A stretch of 64,000 nucleotides of DNA from Halorientalis salina (GTDB taxonomy: Archaea; Halobacteriota; Halobacteria; Halobacteriales; Haloarculaceae), in the NCBI RefSeq assembly GCF_005049285.1, contig NZ_SOSC01000002.1, positions 1-64,000 of the forward strand, given 5' to 3'. Below are positions 1 to 7,651 of the stretch, in pieces; position 1 is the first letter of the stretch, and the number at the start of each line of letters is the position of its first letter. The translations under genes and the position numbers were made by a program. The notes beneath the pieces were generated by a model. It worked only from the letters and a program-made list of their open reading frames with translations. It did no database searches and was not told the DNA's origin.

Positions 1-1
1 C

Positions 2-112
2 GCCCTAAAGTCTGGAACGGTGAAGCCGAAGCGCGGATTTACCGCCTACCCTGATGGGTTCGAAGCCGAGTTCACGGACAAGCCCCACCCTCAAAGCGCC
101 GAAGGCGCTTAG
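2..112 (+). CDS. 3' end of an IS200/IS605-type OrfB (TnpB-like) gene, partial
   Basis: The first 36 codons of the window form an open frame that runs in from the left edge and ends at TAG 110-112. The visible tail (..TVKPKRGFTAYPDGFEAEF..) is of the type found at the C-terminus of haloarchaeal OrfB/TnpB proteins, which are RNA-guided nucleases carried by IS200/IS605-family elements. The stop codon lies inside the large hairpin that marks the element's right end, the usual arrangement for these elements. The RuvC and zinc-finger parts would lie outside the window. Family assignment rests on the tail plus the adjoining hairpin and is therefore moderate. Confidence 0.5.
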   Translation, partial: ALKSGTVKPKRGFTAYPDGFEAEFTDKPHPQSAEGA

Positions 113-127
113 GGTGGGGTAGTTGAC
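83..127 (+). mobile_element. Right-end hairpin of an IS200/IS605-like element
   Basis: A nested palindrome pairs CCCCACCCT (83-91) with AGGGTGGGG (111-119) and AGCGCC (95-100) with GGCGCT (104-109), followed by TAGTTGAC. Subterminal hairpins at the right end are recognised by the HUH transposase in IS200/IS605 elements, which have no terminal inverted repeats. The exact junction, near 127, is inferred from the shape and cannot be fixed without an empty site. Confidence 0.5.
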
Positions 128-189
128 TAGTGCGCTAATTCATTACTGCTGCACTGCGTCGGGGGACCTCCGCGGTCTGTCGAATCGTT

Positions 190-981
190 CTATTCGGACG
201 TAACCAACAGATCGGGGTAGTTGTCACGTGCGAGCGTGAACAGTTCGTCCACGGTTTCCGGATCGGTGGTGAAAGCGCTGTCATAGACACCCGCTGGTTC
301 GCTACTTTCCGCGCTGGGCGCAGAAGACGCCGCCCGTGACTCATCGAGACGTTCTTCGGAGACGAGTGCTGCCTTTCGCTGCGGGTCGTCGTTCCCATCG
401 TACAGGAGAAACCAGTGTTGCTCTAACTCGCGGTGATCGTCCTCGACAACGGTGAACGGGACGGCGTTTAGTGTCGTGTCTGGATAGCCGTAGACACGCA
501 CGTCGACGCCCTCGTTGGCGAGTGTGGTGTACATCTCCATCGTGCGTTCAGAGTTGGCAATCTGTGAGAGGCGCTGGAAGCCAGCGTGGAGTTCACCGCC
601 TCCCTCTCGCAGGGCTCGGCGTTCGAATTCCCGTGAGATGCGGACCATCTCTTTGACGCTCTGTGCCGGTTGCACCGTCACGTCGGTCGACAAAGATGCC
701 ACCATCTCGGGGACCGATGGTTCCTCGCCGTCCTCGATGGCCCTCTCGAAGGACAACCGCGAGAGGAACTCCTCGGCAGCACACGCCCCAAGCACGGTTC
801 CCTCCTCGTCCAGGACGGCGACGTTGTCGAGTCGTGTCCCTTCCGTTGCCACAGTCCTGACATCGATTCCGTATCCGCTCAGCCACTGCGACAACTCCTG
901 GAGTTGGTTCTCTGTTCCCGCGTAGTCATAGATCGTGAGCGTCCGCGAGTGCCGATTGAGATACCTCAAGAGCTCGTTCAT
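190..981 (-). CDS. DICT sensory domain protein
   Basis: A 263-residue soluble acidic protein that begins MNELLRYLNRHSRTLTIYDY, typical of haloarchaeal DICT-domain proteins. DICT domains are found with diguanylate cyclases and two-component systems and are thought to sense a ligand or light. There is no kinase, HTH or membrane segment here, so it is probably a stand-alone sensor or adaptor. Its ATG overlaps the TGA of the upstream DUF7504 gene (ATGA at 978-981), so the two are co-transcribed and probably work together. The C-terminal third, rich in Ser, Ala and Glu, looks like a linker. Its ligand is unknown. Confidence 0.75.
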   Translation of the reverse strand: MNELLRYLNRHSRTLTIYDYAGTENQLQELSQWLSGYGIDVRTVATEGTRLDNVAVLDEEGTVLGACAAEEFLSRLSFERAIEDGEEPSVPEMVASLSTDVTVQPAQSVKEMVRISREFERRALREGGGELHAGFQRLSQIANSERTMEMYTTLANEGVDVRVYGYPDTTLNAVPFTVVEDDHRELEQHWFLLYDGNDDPQRKAALVSEERLDESRAASSAPSAESSEPAGVYDSAFTTDPETVDELFTLARDNYPDLLVTSE

Positions 982-1652
982 CGGGTCTCACCCTGGGATG
1001 GATACTCGGCCCACGTGGTCTCCGTGCCACCCTGGACTCTAAACAGTGTCTTCCCTTCATCTTCTCTGACTTCGATAACAGTCGAAAAGAGCTGCGTGAG
1101 CCTGTTCTTGTCCATGGTGTCGATCGCATCGGTGTCCAGCAGCTGGACAGTGATGTCTCCGAATTCTGTCACGCGGTTGTTAATCGCCGTAATGAATCGG
1201 AAGATACGATCCACGTCGGAATACACTAAGAATGTCGAGAGGTTATCGAGCAGGATGACTCGGCCACCAGTTGTCCCGAACTCGTCGTATCCCTTCGAGA
1301 GGCAGATCCCAACACCGGTCAGGTCAGCAGGCGTAGCTGACGTACAGGTCGGCGTCCCGGTGGCGTCCTCGTTCTGGCCTGATTCGGTACAGTCGATGAC
1401 GTAAAGATCTTCGACTCGTCGATTCGGCGGACTGAACGCGTTGAACCGGGATCGAAACTGGTCCGCTGTGTCCATCGCCGTGATCACGAACGGCGGGCGC
1501 TCGGAGGCCCAACTCTCCGCAAGCAAGTCGAACGCAATAGTGTCTTTCTCACTGCGTGTCGGCCCGCTAATGAGGATGTTCGATTTGAGGGTTTCGTCGG
1601 GAAGTATCTCACTGACTCGTGCCCCATCTCTCTGCGCTGTCAGTTTTTTCAA
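978..1652 (-). CDS. DUF7504 family (RecA/KaiC-like, degenerate P-loop) protein
   Basis: A 224-residue protein with a RecA-superfamily-like layout: a degenerate Walker-A-like turn near residue 30 (ISGPTRSEKDT) and a hydrophobic Walker-B-like strand (GRVILLDNLSTFL) near residue 140. Haloarchaeal proteins of this type are grouped as DUF7504 and often sit beside HalOD1, DICT or response-regulator genes, suggesting a signalling role. The only in-frame start is TTG at 1652, and no ATG or GTG precedes it before a stop. The true start may therefore be rare or the N-terminus shortened. It overlaps the DICT gene by four bases. Confidence 0.6.
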   Translation of the reverse strand: MKKLTAQRDGARVSEILPDETLKSNILISGPTRSEKDTIAFDLLAESWASERPPFVITAMDTADQFRSRFNAFSPPNRRVEDLYVIDCTESGQNEDATGTPTCTSATPADLTGVGICLSKGYDEFGTTGGRVILLDNLSTFLVYSDVDRIFRFITAINNRVTEFGDITVQLLDTDAIDTMDKNRLTQLFSTVIEVREDEGKTLFRVQGGTETTWAEYPSQGETR

Positions 1653-1963
1653 ATTGAACCAGTCTCGTCTATGAGATAGAAAGAGCGTGATATGAAATAT
1701 GCCTTCCCATCGGATAGATCGGAACGGTCGTCCTCCTCTCTATCGGCGAGCCGATGGTGGGATCCGCGAAGTGGCCTTACGCGACTGCCTTGAGAGCAGT
1801 TGTCCGCACGGAATCCCATCCAACCGTCTTCTGCCGTGAGCAACCCGCGAGCAGCGAATACGTGCATGTGGAAAGACCAGTCGAGCTGACGCTGCTCGGT
1901 TCAGGTTCGGAAAAGTGGCACGTGTGGCCAGGTGGCGAGTCGGGGAACGACTCGGAGCGTGGC
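1653..1963. other. Intergenic stretch without a convincing gene
   Basis: About 310 bases between the DUF7504 start and the phaP stop, both genes reading leftward. The right part (about 1660-1700 read on the minus strand) is AT-rich and should hold the promoter of the DUF7504/DICT pair. The only frames (a 72-codon minus frame and the head of a long plus frame antisense to phaP) show no family features. I see no RNA gene. Confidence 0.5.
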
Positions 1964-2701
1964 TTATTCGTCGGTGTCAGCGGCTTCGTCGGCTTCGTCG
2001 TCGCTGATGGAGACCTCGACGTCCTCGACGGCCTTCTCGGCGGCTTCCTGCACGTCGATGACGTTCTCCTCGACGTCTTCCTGGACGTCGTCGAAGCGGT
2101 CCTGAAGCTGGTCGAGCTGGTCCTGGTAGCGGTCGAGCTGCTTGTCGAGCTGGTCCTCGAACTCCTCGGCCTGCTCGATGATGCGGTCGTCGATCTCGTC
2201 GGTCTGCTCTTCGATCTGCTCGACGAGGTTCTCGTACTGGTCGACGATCTGCTCGATGGCGTCGAGAGTCTGGCCTTCGAGTTCCTCGTTGCTGTCGAGT
2301 ACGACCTCCAGCAGGTCACCGAGGCCGTCGAGGGCGTCCTCGGTCGCCTCGGAGTAGCTGTCGATGCCTTCCCCGTACTGCTCGTCGATCACGTCGAGGG
2401 CCTCGGCGTGCTGATCGAGCAGGGTGTCGAAGCCGTTGTTGACCGAATCACGGAGCTGGTCGACGGTGTCGTCGTCGCTCGGGGTCGCGGACTCGACGGT
2501 GTCGAGGATCTGGTTGATCGTGTCCTGACCGAACTCCAGCGTCCGCTGCTGGGCCTCCTTCTGGTCGTCGACGGTTCCCCGGATGGTCTCGTTGACCTCT
2601 TTGGGCACCTTCAGCGTCTGTTCGACGGCTTTCTCGCCGTTCTTGATCGTGTCTCGCTGCAGTTTGAAGATCGTACCGATGGGTGATGTGTTGTTAGTCA
2701 T
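1964..2701 (-). CDS. phaP: Phasin-like PHA granule protein PhaP
   Basis: A 245-residue, very acidic, almost wholly helical protein with long amphipathic heptad-like stretches (roughly residues 20-225), a region rich in Gln, Asp, Leu and Glu, and an acidic tail (..ADEAADTDE). No signal peptide or membrane segment. This matches haloarchaeal phasins, which coat polyhydroxyalkanoate granules. The ATG at 2701 is chosen because it overlaps the end of the upstream AbrB-type gene by eight bases, the phaR-phaP arrangement known in Haloferax mediterranei. A longer in-frame extension upstream lies over phaR and is a shadow. The synthase genes phaE and phaC do not follow here. Confidence 0.75.
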   Translation of the reverse strand: MTNNTSPIGTIFKLQRDTIKNGEKAVEQTLKVPKEVNETIRGTVDDQKEAQQRTLEFGQDTINQILDTVESATPSDDDTVDQLRDSVNNGFDTLLDQHAEALDVIDEQYGEGIDSYSEATEDALDGLGDLLEVVLDSNEELEGQTLDAIEQIVDQYENLVEQIEEQTDEIDDRIIEQAEEFEDQLDKQLDRYQDQLDQLQDRFDDVQEDVEENVIDVQEAAEKAVEDVEVSISDDEADEAADTDE

Positions 2702-2999
2702 TTGAATTCCCCCCGTTGGAGACGGGAACGATGATGGCCTGGACGATGTCGTTTTCCTCGATGTCCAGTGCCTGGCGTTCAGCGTCCGGGATGCTGATGC
2801 GACCACTGCTCTGGACGCGTGTCTTGAACGTCGCCGTCTGCTGGATCGCTTCCAGCGGAAAGTCCGTCGGCGACTGTGCCTGTCCGAGCAGTTGCATGAG
2901 AGCCTGTTGCTGCGTGTCGATCGCCGTCTCGCCCGCCTCTTGGAGTTTGTCTGCGAGTAGCGCCGGTAGCAGCGCGGCCCCGTTCTGGTCGTCTGACAT
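2694..2999 (-). CDS. phaR: AbrB/SpoVT-type regulator PhaR
   Basis: A 101-residue protein. The C-terminal half (about residues 56-95: RVQSSGRISIPDAERQALDI..) is a swapped-hairpin AbrB DNA-binding domain, and the helical N-terminal half may bind granules or dimerise. In Haloferax mediterranei the equivalent PhaR represses phaRP and associates with PHA granules, which is established for that species and inferred here. ATG 2999 is preferred over upstream in-frame codons because a TATA-like GTACTTAG (3027-3034, read on the minus strand as CTAAGTAC) lies about 30 bases before it. It overlaps phaP by eight bases. Confidence 0.75.
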   Translation of the reverse strand: MSDDQNGAALLPALLADKLQEAGETAIDTQQQALMQLLGQAQSPTDFPLEAIQQTATFKTRVQSSGRISIPDAERQALDIEENDIVQAIIVPVSNGGNSND

Positions 3000-3026
3000 C
3001 CCTGTACTAACGTGTAGTCTCCCCGA

Positions 3027-3070
3027 GTACTTAGCTGTTCCCATTGAGAACCATCTGATGCCATCTGATG
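3027..3070 (-). promoter_or_regulatory. phaRP promoter with tandem 10-bp repeat (possible operator)
   Basis: A TATA-like box CTAAGTAC (minus strand, 3027-3034) sits 28-35 bases before the phaR ATG. Just upstream lie two perfect, head-to-tail copies of CCATCTGATG (plus strand, 3051-3060 and 3061-3070), spaced one helical turn apart, where a regulator dimer could bind next to TFB/TBP. Autoregulation by PhaR is known in another haloarchaeon; that this repeat is its site is inference. Confidence 0.4.
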
Positions 3071-3224
3071 ACAACAATAGTAAACTGACTCGGCGTGGTT
3101 TACCGGATCGGCAACGCGGCCGGTCGGTGCGCGTCGATGAGCGACTCGCTCGCGGGTGGGAGGACGGCGCGGACGGCGGGCGCGGAGAGTAACGCTTTTG
3201 CACGGTTCGTCCGGAGGATGAGGT

Positions 3225-3521
3225 ATGAGCGAGTGGCCGCACGACCCGGACGGCGACGAGGGCAGCGAGGGGCGGCGAAAGTACGGACAGGCGATCATCG
3301 CCAAGAAGATCGACGAAACGGAGGACTTCCCGCTGTCCCGCGACGAGTTCGTCGACGAACACGGCGACGAACCCATCCGCATCGATTACGAGACAGTCGT
3401 CAGCCTCGAAACGGCGCTCGACGGCGTCGAAAAATCCGAGTTCGAGGACTTCCCCGAGTTCCACAAGGCCGTCGGCCAGAACATGCGCGAGAAGGGCCTC
3501 TGGTTCTACGAACTCGCATAG
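3225..3521 (+). CDS. DUF5785 family small acidic protein
   Basis: A 98-residue haloarchaeal conserved protein with no signal or membrane segment. Its start ATG at 3225 follows a purine-rich GGAGGATGAGGT that could act as a ribosome-binding site. It contains the family-typical stretch RRKYGQAIIAKKID and ends ..KGLWFYELA. Its function is unknown. It is a single gene read away from phaRP. Confidence 0.7.
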   Translation: MSEWPHDPDGDEGSEGRRKYGQAIIAKKIDETEDFPLSRDEFVDEHGDEPIRIDYETVVSLETALDGVEKSEFEDFPEFHKAVGQNMREKGLWFYELA

Positions 3522-3629
3522 CGCTCCAAGCGATTCGGAGTCCTTCTGTTCGTGATCGTCCGTGTGAACCGTGTGGTATGAGACCGCGACACATACTTGT
3601 GGGTGGCCGATAAATCACCACGATAGGCC

Positions 3630-3995
3630 ATGGCTACAGACGGATCACACCCCGGATGGGTCGGTCCCACCGGACACGGAGAGGGGCTGCCGGCCGCCGT
3701 CATCGAGGACCTGCTCGCGTGCCCGCGACGGCGTGTCTTGCTGACGACGCTGGTCGAAGCCGACGAACCGGTCACCGTCGAGGACCTCGCGGCGGAACTG
3801 GCAGCGGCCGAGTCAGCGCCGGCGGCGTCGGTATCGGCGGCCGACAGACGGCGTGCGCGTACGGAGGTGTTTCAGGAGGGACTGCCCAAACTGACCGCGA
3901 CGGATGTCGTCGCCTTCGATTCCCGCCTCGGGACGGTCGAGTTCACCGGGCCGGAGGCGCTGGCGACCAGACTGGACGCGCTCGCCGAGGAGTGA
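3630..3995 (+). CDS. DUF7344-type winged-helix protein
   Basis: A 121-residue protein with a compact winged-helix core: ACPRRRVLLTTLVEADEPVT followed by a recognition-helix-like VEDLAAELAAAE (residues about 28-60), then a basic helix and a C-terminal β hairpin (VVAFDSRLGTVEFTG). Halobacteria carry many of these as DUF7344, presumed DNA-binding regulators. No sensing domain is present. The target genes are unknown. Confidence 0.65.
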   Translation: MATDGSHPGWVGPTGHGEGLPAAVIEDLLACPRRRVLLTTLVEADEPVTVEDLAAELAAAESAPAASVSAADRRRARTEVFQEGLPKLTATDVVAFDSRLGTVEFTGPEALATRLDALAEE

Positions 3996-4049
3996 CGGGG
4001 ACTCCGGAACCAAAGACAAATAGCAGGCCGGTGTTTACCGACGGGTACA

Positions 4050-4811
4050 GTGACGAATACGCAGGTGACCCACATCCAGATCGACAACTACGGGCCGTGG
4101 ACGGTCACCCCGGAACCGCGCCGCGAGGTGGACCTCCAGACGCTCCAGTCCCGGCTGTTCGCTGACCTCTCACAGCTCTTTGGCAACCGGGACGGCTACG
4201 TTTTCTTCTCGCGATTCGACAACATGATCGCCGTCTCGAACGGACTCGATATGGACGCCCACGCACTCGTCCAGGAGTCGGTCGGGAACCGATACCCGGT
4301 GACGATGAGTCTCTCGGTGGCGACCGGGACGACGCCGGCCCAGGCGCTGGGCGACGCGACGGACCAGCTCCAGGAAGCGGGGAGCGCCCAGGACAAACAC
4401 CGACGAGAGATACTCAAAGGCCGGACGATCGACGACGAGTTCCGGACCGAGGAGGACGTCCAGATCGCCCACTTCGACGTCAACGACGCCACGGGCAAAT
4501 ACACCGACCAGTTGAACGAGTTCGACACGTTCATCCACATCGAACAGGGCTACGCCGAGTTGATGCGCTACATGCGCCAGGCCCACGGCTCGCTGTGCTT
4601 TTTCGTCGGCGGCGACAACGTCATCGGCGTCTGTCCGGACTTGGACGAGGCCGATTACCAGGACGCCATCGATCACGTCAACGACGCCGTCGAGGTCGAC
4701 CTCAAGGTCGGCGTCGGCCGCGGCCGGACCGCCCAGTCGGCCGGCATGGACGCCAAACACGCCCTCGAACACTGCCGCGCGAACGGTGCGGACGTGGAAC
4801 TACTGTTCTGA
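4050..4811 (+). CDS. gch3: GTP cyclohydrolase III
   Basis: A 253-residue homologue of archaeal GTP cyclohydrolase III (MJ0145 type). These enzymes hydrolyse GTP to the formylaminopyrimidine nucleotide FAPy-MP, the first step of riboflavin and of the deazaflavin part of F420 in archaea. The protein shows two nucleotidyl-cyclase-like halves, each with an FF(V/S)-rich core: YVFFSRFDN near residue 50 and LCFFVGGDN near residue 188. Length fits the family. Start is GTG at 4050, giving MTNTQVTHIQIDNYGPW, the expected N-terminus. Monocistronic, downstream of the DUF7344 gene by 54 bases. Confidence 0.85.
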   Translation: MTNTQVTHIQIDNYGPWTVTPEPRREVDLQTLQSRLFADLSQLFGNRDGYVFFSRFDNMIAVSNGLDMDAHALVQESVGNRYPVTMSLSVATGTTPAQALGDATDQLQEAGSAQDKHRREILKGRTIDDEFRTEEDVQIAHFDVNDATGKYTDQLNEFDTFIHIEQGYAELMRYMRQAHGSLCFFVGGDNVIGVCPDLDEADYQDAIDHVNDAVEVDLKVGVGRGRTAQSAGMDAKHALEHCRANGADVELLF

Positions 4812-4962
4812 GATCGACCGTCGATACGTTTCCGCAAAAACACATACGCAGAATATCAGACCCGATGCGGGTGTGGGTCGATCCGGACTCCTTTACTACG
4901 GCGTCAACAGTCTTAAGCGTGGCGTAGGTAGCTTTTAGACACAGTGTGTGAAAGCTTAGCAC

Positions 4963-5541
4963 ATGAACGGTGAAGTCACAGTCAGAGAAGTGATGAGACG
5001 GGAGTACGTCGGGGCAAGCGAGGCGGACACGCTCGTCGACACGGCGGCGTTGATGCTCGAAGAGGACGTGGAGGCGGTCGTGGTCCTACAGGGGTCCAAA
5101 CCGGTCGGGATTCTCACGCAACGGGACCTGCTGGGGGCCGCCGTCGATCAGGGCGACCTCGAATCGCTGCAGGTCAAACACGCGATGACGGACGACCCGC
5201 CGACCGTCTCGGCCTCGGAGTCGCTCGCGACGGCCACGGACATGATGTCGGGAACGTCGACGCGCCGCCTGCTCGTGATGGGTGACGGCGAACCGATCGG
5301 CGTCATCTCCGAACACGACATCGTGACGGCGTCGACGCTGAACCCGCGCGTCAACGGAACGACCAGCCCGGACGTCGAGTCCGAAGACATCGGTGCGGAA
5401 GCCGCCGTGGCAACCACCGAGGCGACGGCTACCGACGAGGAGTACTCCAGCCAGGGCATCTGTGAGGTGTGCGGGTCGCTCACGCGAGATCTCTCGTCGT
5501 TCAACGGCCAACTGGTCTGTGCTGACTGTAAAGACGTCTGA
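4963..5541 (+). CDS. CBS-pair protein with C-terminal zinc ribbon
   Basis: A 192-residue protein with two CBS motifs (about residues 5-60 and 70-128, each ending in a GxLTQRD/GVISEHD-type signature) that would bind adenosyl nucleotides. An acidic Ala/Thr linker follows, then a four-cysteine zinc ribbon (Cys167, Cys170, Cys186, Cys189). Such proteins occur in many haloarchaea and are taken to be energy- or nucleotide-sensing modulators with a nucleic-acid or protein-binding ribbon. The partner is unknown. An AT-rich TAGCTTTTAG (about 4929-4938) lies 25-34 bases before the ATG as a likely promoter. Confidence 0.8.
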   Translation: MNGEVTVREVMRREYVGASEADTLVDTAALMLEEDVEAVVVLQGSKPVGILTQRDLLGAAVDQGDLESLQVKHAMTDDPPTVSASESLATATDMMSGTSTRRLLVMGDGEPIGVISEHDIVTASTLNPRVNGTTSPDVESEDIGAEAAVATTEATATDEEYSSQGICEVCGSLTRDLSSFNGQLVCADCKDV

Positions 5542-5596
5542 GACGGCCGGGGCAGAGAGATACCCTGGCATGGGTTCTCATACCCGTGACGCAATA

Positions 5597-5604
5597 TTTT
5601 ATAA
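5597..5604 (+). promoter_or_regulatory. TATA box of livK
   Basis: TTTTATAA preceded by GCAATA stands 28-35 bases before the livK ATG at 5632, in an otherwise GC-rich context. AAGGAA just before the ATG could serve as a weak ribosome-binding site. The transcript would start about 5626-5630 with a very short leader. Confidence 0.55.
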
Positions 5605-5631
5605 CGGACCGGAGTATACCTAAGAAGGAAC

Positions 5632-6900
5632 ATGACGCAAAAGGTTCATAGACGACGAGTCCTGCAGGGCATCGGCGGTGCGGCGATCGCTGGACTCGCG
5701 GGCTGTACGACGAGCGACGAAGGCAGCAACGGCACGGCAGTGAGTCTGGAAGATCGGTCGAGCGCGATCAAGCTCGGGATTCTGATGCCGGAGACTGGCG
5801 ACCTCGCGGAGTTGGGGCAACCGATTCGCGACGCGGCGCTGTTGCCGGCGACGCAACTCAACGACGCGGACCTCCCGGTGGAGTTCGACACGCAGGTCGA
5901 GGACACGCAGACGAACCCGACGGCCGGCGTCAGCGCGGCCGAGGCACTCGTCAACTCGGGCTATCCGATGGTGACCGGACCGGCATCCTCCGGGGTGAAC
6001 CTCCAGGTGACGCGCGAGGTCCTCATCCCGAGCGAGGTCGTCGGCTGTTCGCCGTCGAGTACGTCGCCGGCGGTGACGGATCTGGAGGACAACGACTACG
6101 TCTTCCGGACGGCACCGAGCGACGCCCTCCAGGGCCAGGTGCTCGCACAGGTCGCCCGCGACCGACGCGAGGCGAGCACGGCCGCGACGATGTACGTGAA
6201 CAACAGCTACGGGCAGTCGCTGTCGGAGAGTTTCGCCGGCGCGTTCGAGGACAACGGGGGAACGGTCCAATCGCAGGTGTCCTTCGAGAAAGAGCAATCC
6301 TCCTACACCTCGCGGCTGGACAACGCCACCGCCGACGACCCGGACATCCTCATCGTCATCGGGTATCCCGCGAGCGGGGTCCAGTTGTTCCGCGACTACT
6401 ACTCGGATTTCTCCTCGGACCGGACCATCATGGTCACGGACGGCCTCCAGAGCGCGGACCTTCCGAGCCAGGTCGGCAACGACATGGAGAACGTCATCGG
6501 CAGCGCGCCGCTGGCCTCGGGGCCGCAGGTCGACACGTTCAACGAACTCTACCGGAGCGAGTACGACACGTCACCGGGCGTGTTCAACGCTCAGGCGTAC
6601 GACGCCTCGGCGGTGATGATCCTCGCGAACATCGCTGCCGGCGGGAACAACGGGACGAACGTGCGCGACAACCTGCGCACGGTGGCCAACCCCGACGGGA
6701 CGACCGTCGGACCGGAGAACCTGGCGGAGGCCTGTGAGATGGTCGGCAACGGCGAATCGGTGAACTACGCCGGTGCCTCCTCGTCGGTCAACTTCGACGA
6801 CAACGGCGACATGGCCGCGGTCAGTTACGAGGTCTGGGAGTTCGCGCCCGACAGCGAGAGCGGGTTCAGTCAGATCACTACTGTCGACTTCGAGGCCTAG
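5632..6900 (+). CDS. livK: Branched-chain amino-acid-type ABC substrate-binding lipoprotein (LivK-like)
   Basis: A 422-residue extracellular binding protein. The N-terminus has a Tat-type RRR run (residues 7-9), a hydrophobic stretch and a lipobox LAGC ending at Cys25, so it is probably exported folded and lipid-anchored. The mature part has the periplasmic-binding type I fold: KLGILMPETGDLAELG at the start, an SS-containing ligand loop (TGPASSGVN) and SAPLASGP later. It ends two bases before the convergent livF and should be the receptor of that importer. The substrate could be a branched-chain amino acid, an amide or urea and cannot be read from the sequence. Confidence 0.85.
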   Translation: MTQKVHRRRVLQGIGGAAIAGLAGCTTSDEGSNGTAVSLEDRSSAIKLGILMPETGDLAELGQPIRDAALLPATQLNDADLPVEFDTQVEDTQTNPTAGVSAAEALVNSGYPMVTGPASSGVNLQVTREVLIPSEVVGCSPSSTSPAVTDLEDNDYVFRTAPSDALQGQVLAQVARDRREASTAATMYVNNSYGQSLSESFAGAFEDNGGTVQSQVSFEKEQSSYTSRLDNATADDPDILIVIGYPASGVQLFRDYYSDFSSDRTIMVTDGLQSADLPSQVGNDMENVIGSAPLASGPQVDTFNELYRSEYDTSPGVFNAQAYDASAVMILANIAAGGNNGTNVRDNLRTVANPDGTTVGPENLAEACEMVGNGESVNYAGASSSVNFDDNGDMAAVSYEVWEFAPDSESGFSQITTVDFEA

Positions 6901-6901
6901 G

Positions 6902-7651
6902 TCACCCGCCGAGGAACTCCTGTCTGACTTCTTCATCGTTCAACAGCGCATCACCGCTGTCCTCGTATCTGTTCTGGCCCTGCACGAGGACGTAGCCGCG
7001 ATCACAGCGCCGGAGCGCCTCTTTCGCGTTCTGTTCGACCATCAGTATGGCCGTCCCGGCCTCGTTGATGCTGTCGATGCGGTCGAACATCTCATCGACC
7101 AGGTCCGGAGCCAGTCCCGCAGACGGCTCGTCGAGCATCAACAGGTCCGGGTCGAGCATCAGCGCCCGGCCCATCGCGAGCATCTGCTGTTGCCCGCCGC
7201 TGAGCGTCCCCGCCTTCTGGGTCTTGCGCTCCTCCAGGATGGGGAACCGGTCGTAGATCACGCGCAGCTGCTCTTCGGGCACCGAATCGAGGATGTAGGC
7301 CCCCATCTCCAGGTTCTCCTCGACGGTCAGGGTGTCGAAGACGTTGTCGGATTGGGGAACGTAGCTCATCCCCTTGTGGATGATGTCTTCGGGGTTCAGA
7401 GCCGTGATGTCCTCGCCAGCGAAGGTGACGGTCCCGCCCATGTGCGTCGTCAGTCCGAACACCGACTTCATCACGGTCGATTTCCCCGCCCCGTTCGGTC
7501 CGACGATGGTGACGTACTCCTCGTCCCCGACGCGCATGTCGACGCCGTCGAGTATCTGCAGGTCGCCGTAGCCGGCGTCTAAGTCCCGTGTTTCGAGGAG
7601 GTCGTCGGTTCGCTCCGCTCCCTGGGTCGCCCCCTGCTGGGACCCGCTCAT
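6902..7651 (-). CDS. livF: ABC transporter ATPase LivF
   Basis: A 249-residue ATPase subunit with Walker [10 protein letters not shown] (about 51-59), Q-loop near residue 100, signature LSGGQQQ (150-156) and Walker B LLMLDEPS (170-177). The size and the YVLVQGQ-type C-terminus are those of LivF in branched-chain amino-acid importers. It is last in the livH-livM-livG-livF operon, with its ATG overlapping the livG stop (ATGA). It drives import together with LivG. All ATPase motifs are intact. Confidence 0.88.
   Translation of the reverse strand: MSGSQQGATQGAERTDDLLETRDLDAGYGDLQILDGVDMRVGDEEYVTIVGPNGAGKSTVMKSVFGLTTHMGGTVTFAGEDITALNPEDIIHKGMSYVPQSDNVFDTLTVEENLEMGAYILDSVPEEQLRVIYDRFPILEERKTQKAGTLSGGQQQMLAMGRALMLDPDLLMLDEPSAGLAPDLVDEMFDRIDSINEAGTAILMVEQNAKEALRRCDRGYVLVQGQNRYEDSGDALLNDEEVRQEFLGG

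Noticed and set aside
1754-2686. 310-codon plus-strand frame rich in Val, Leu and Asp
   Set aside because: It is the antisense shadow of phaP; its residues mirror the coiled-coil codon pattern and it shows no domain.
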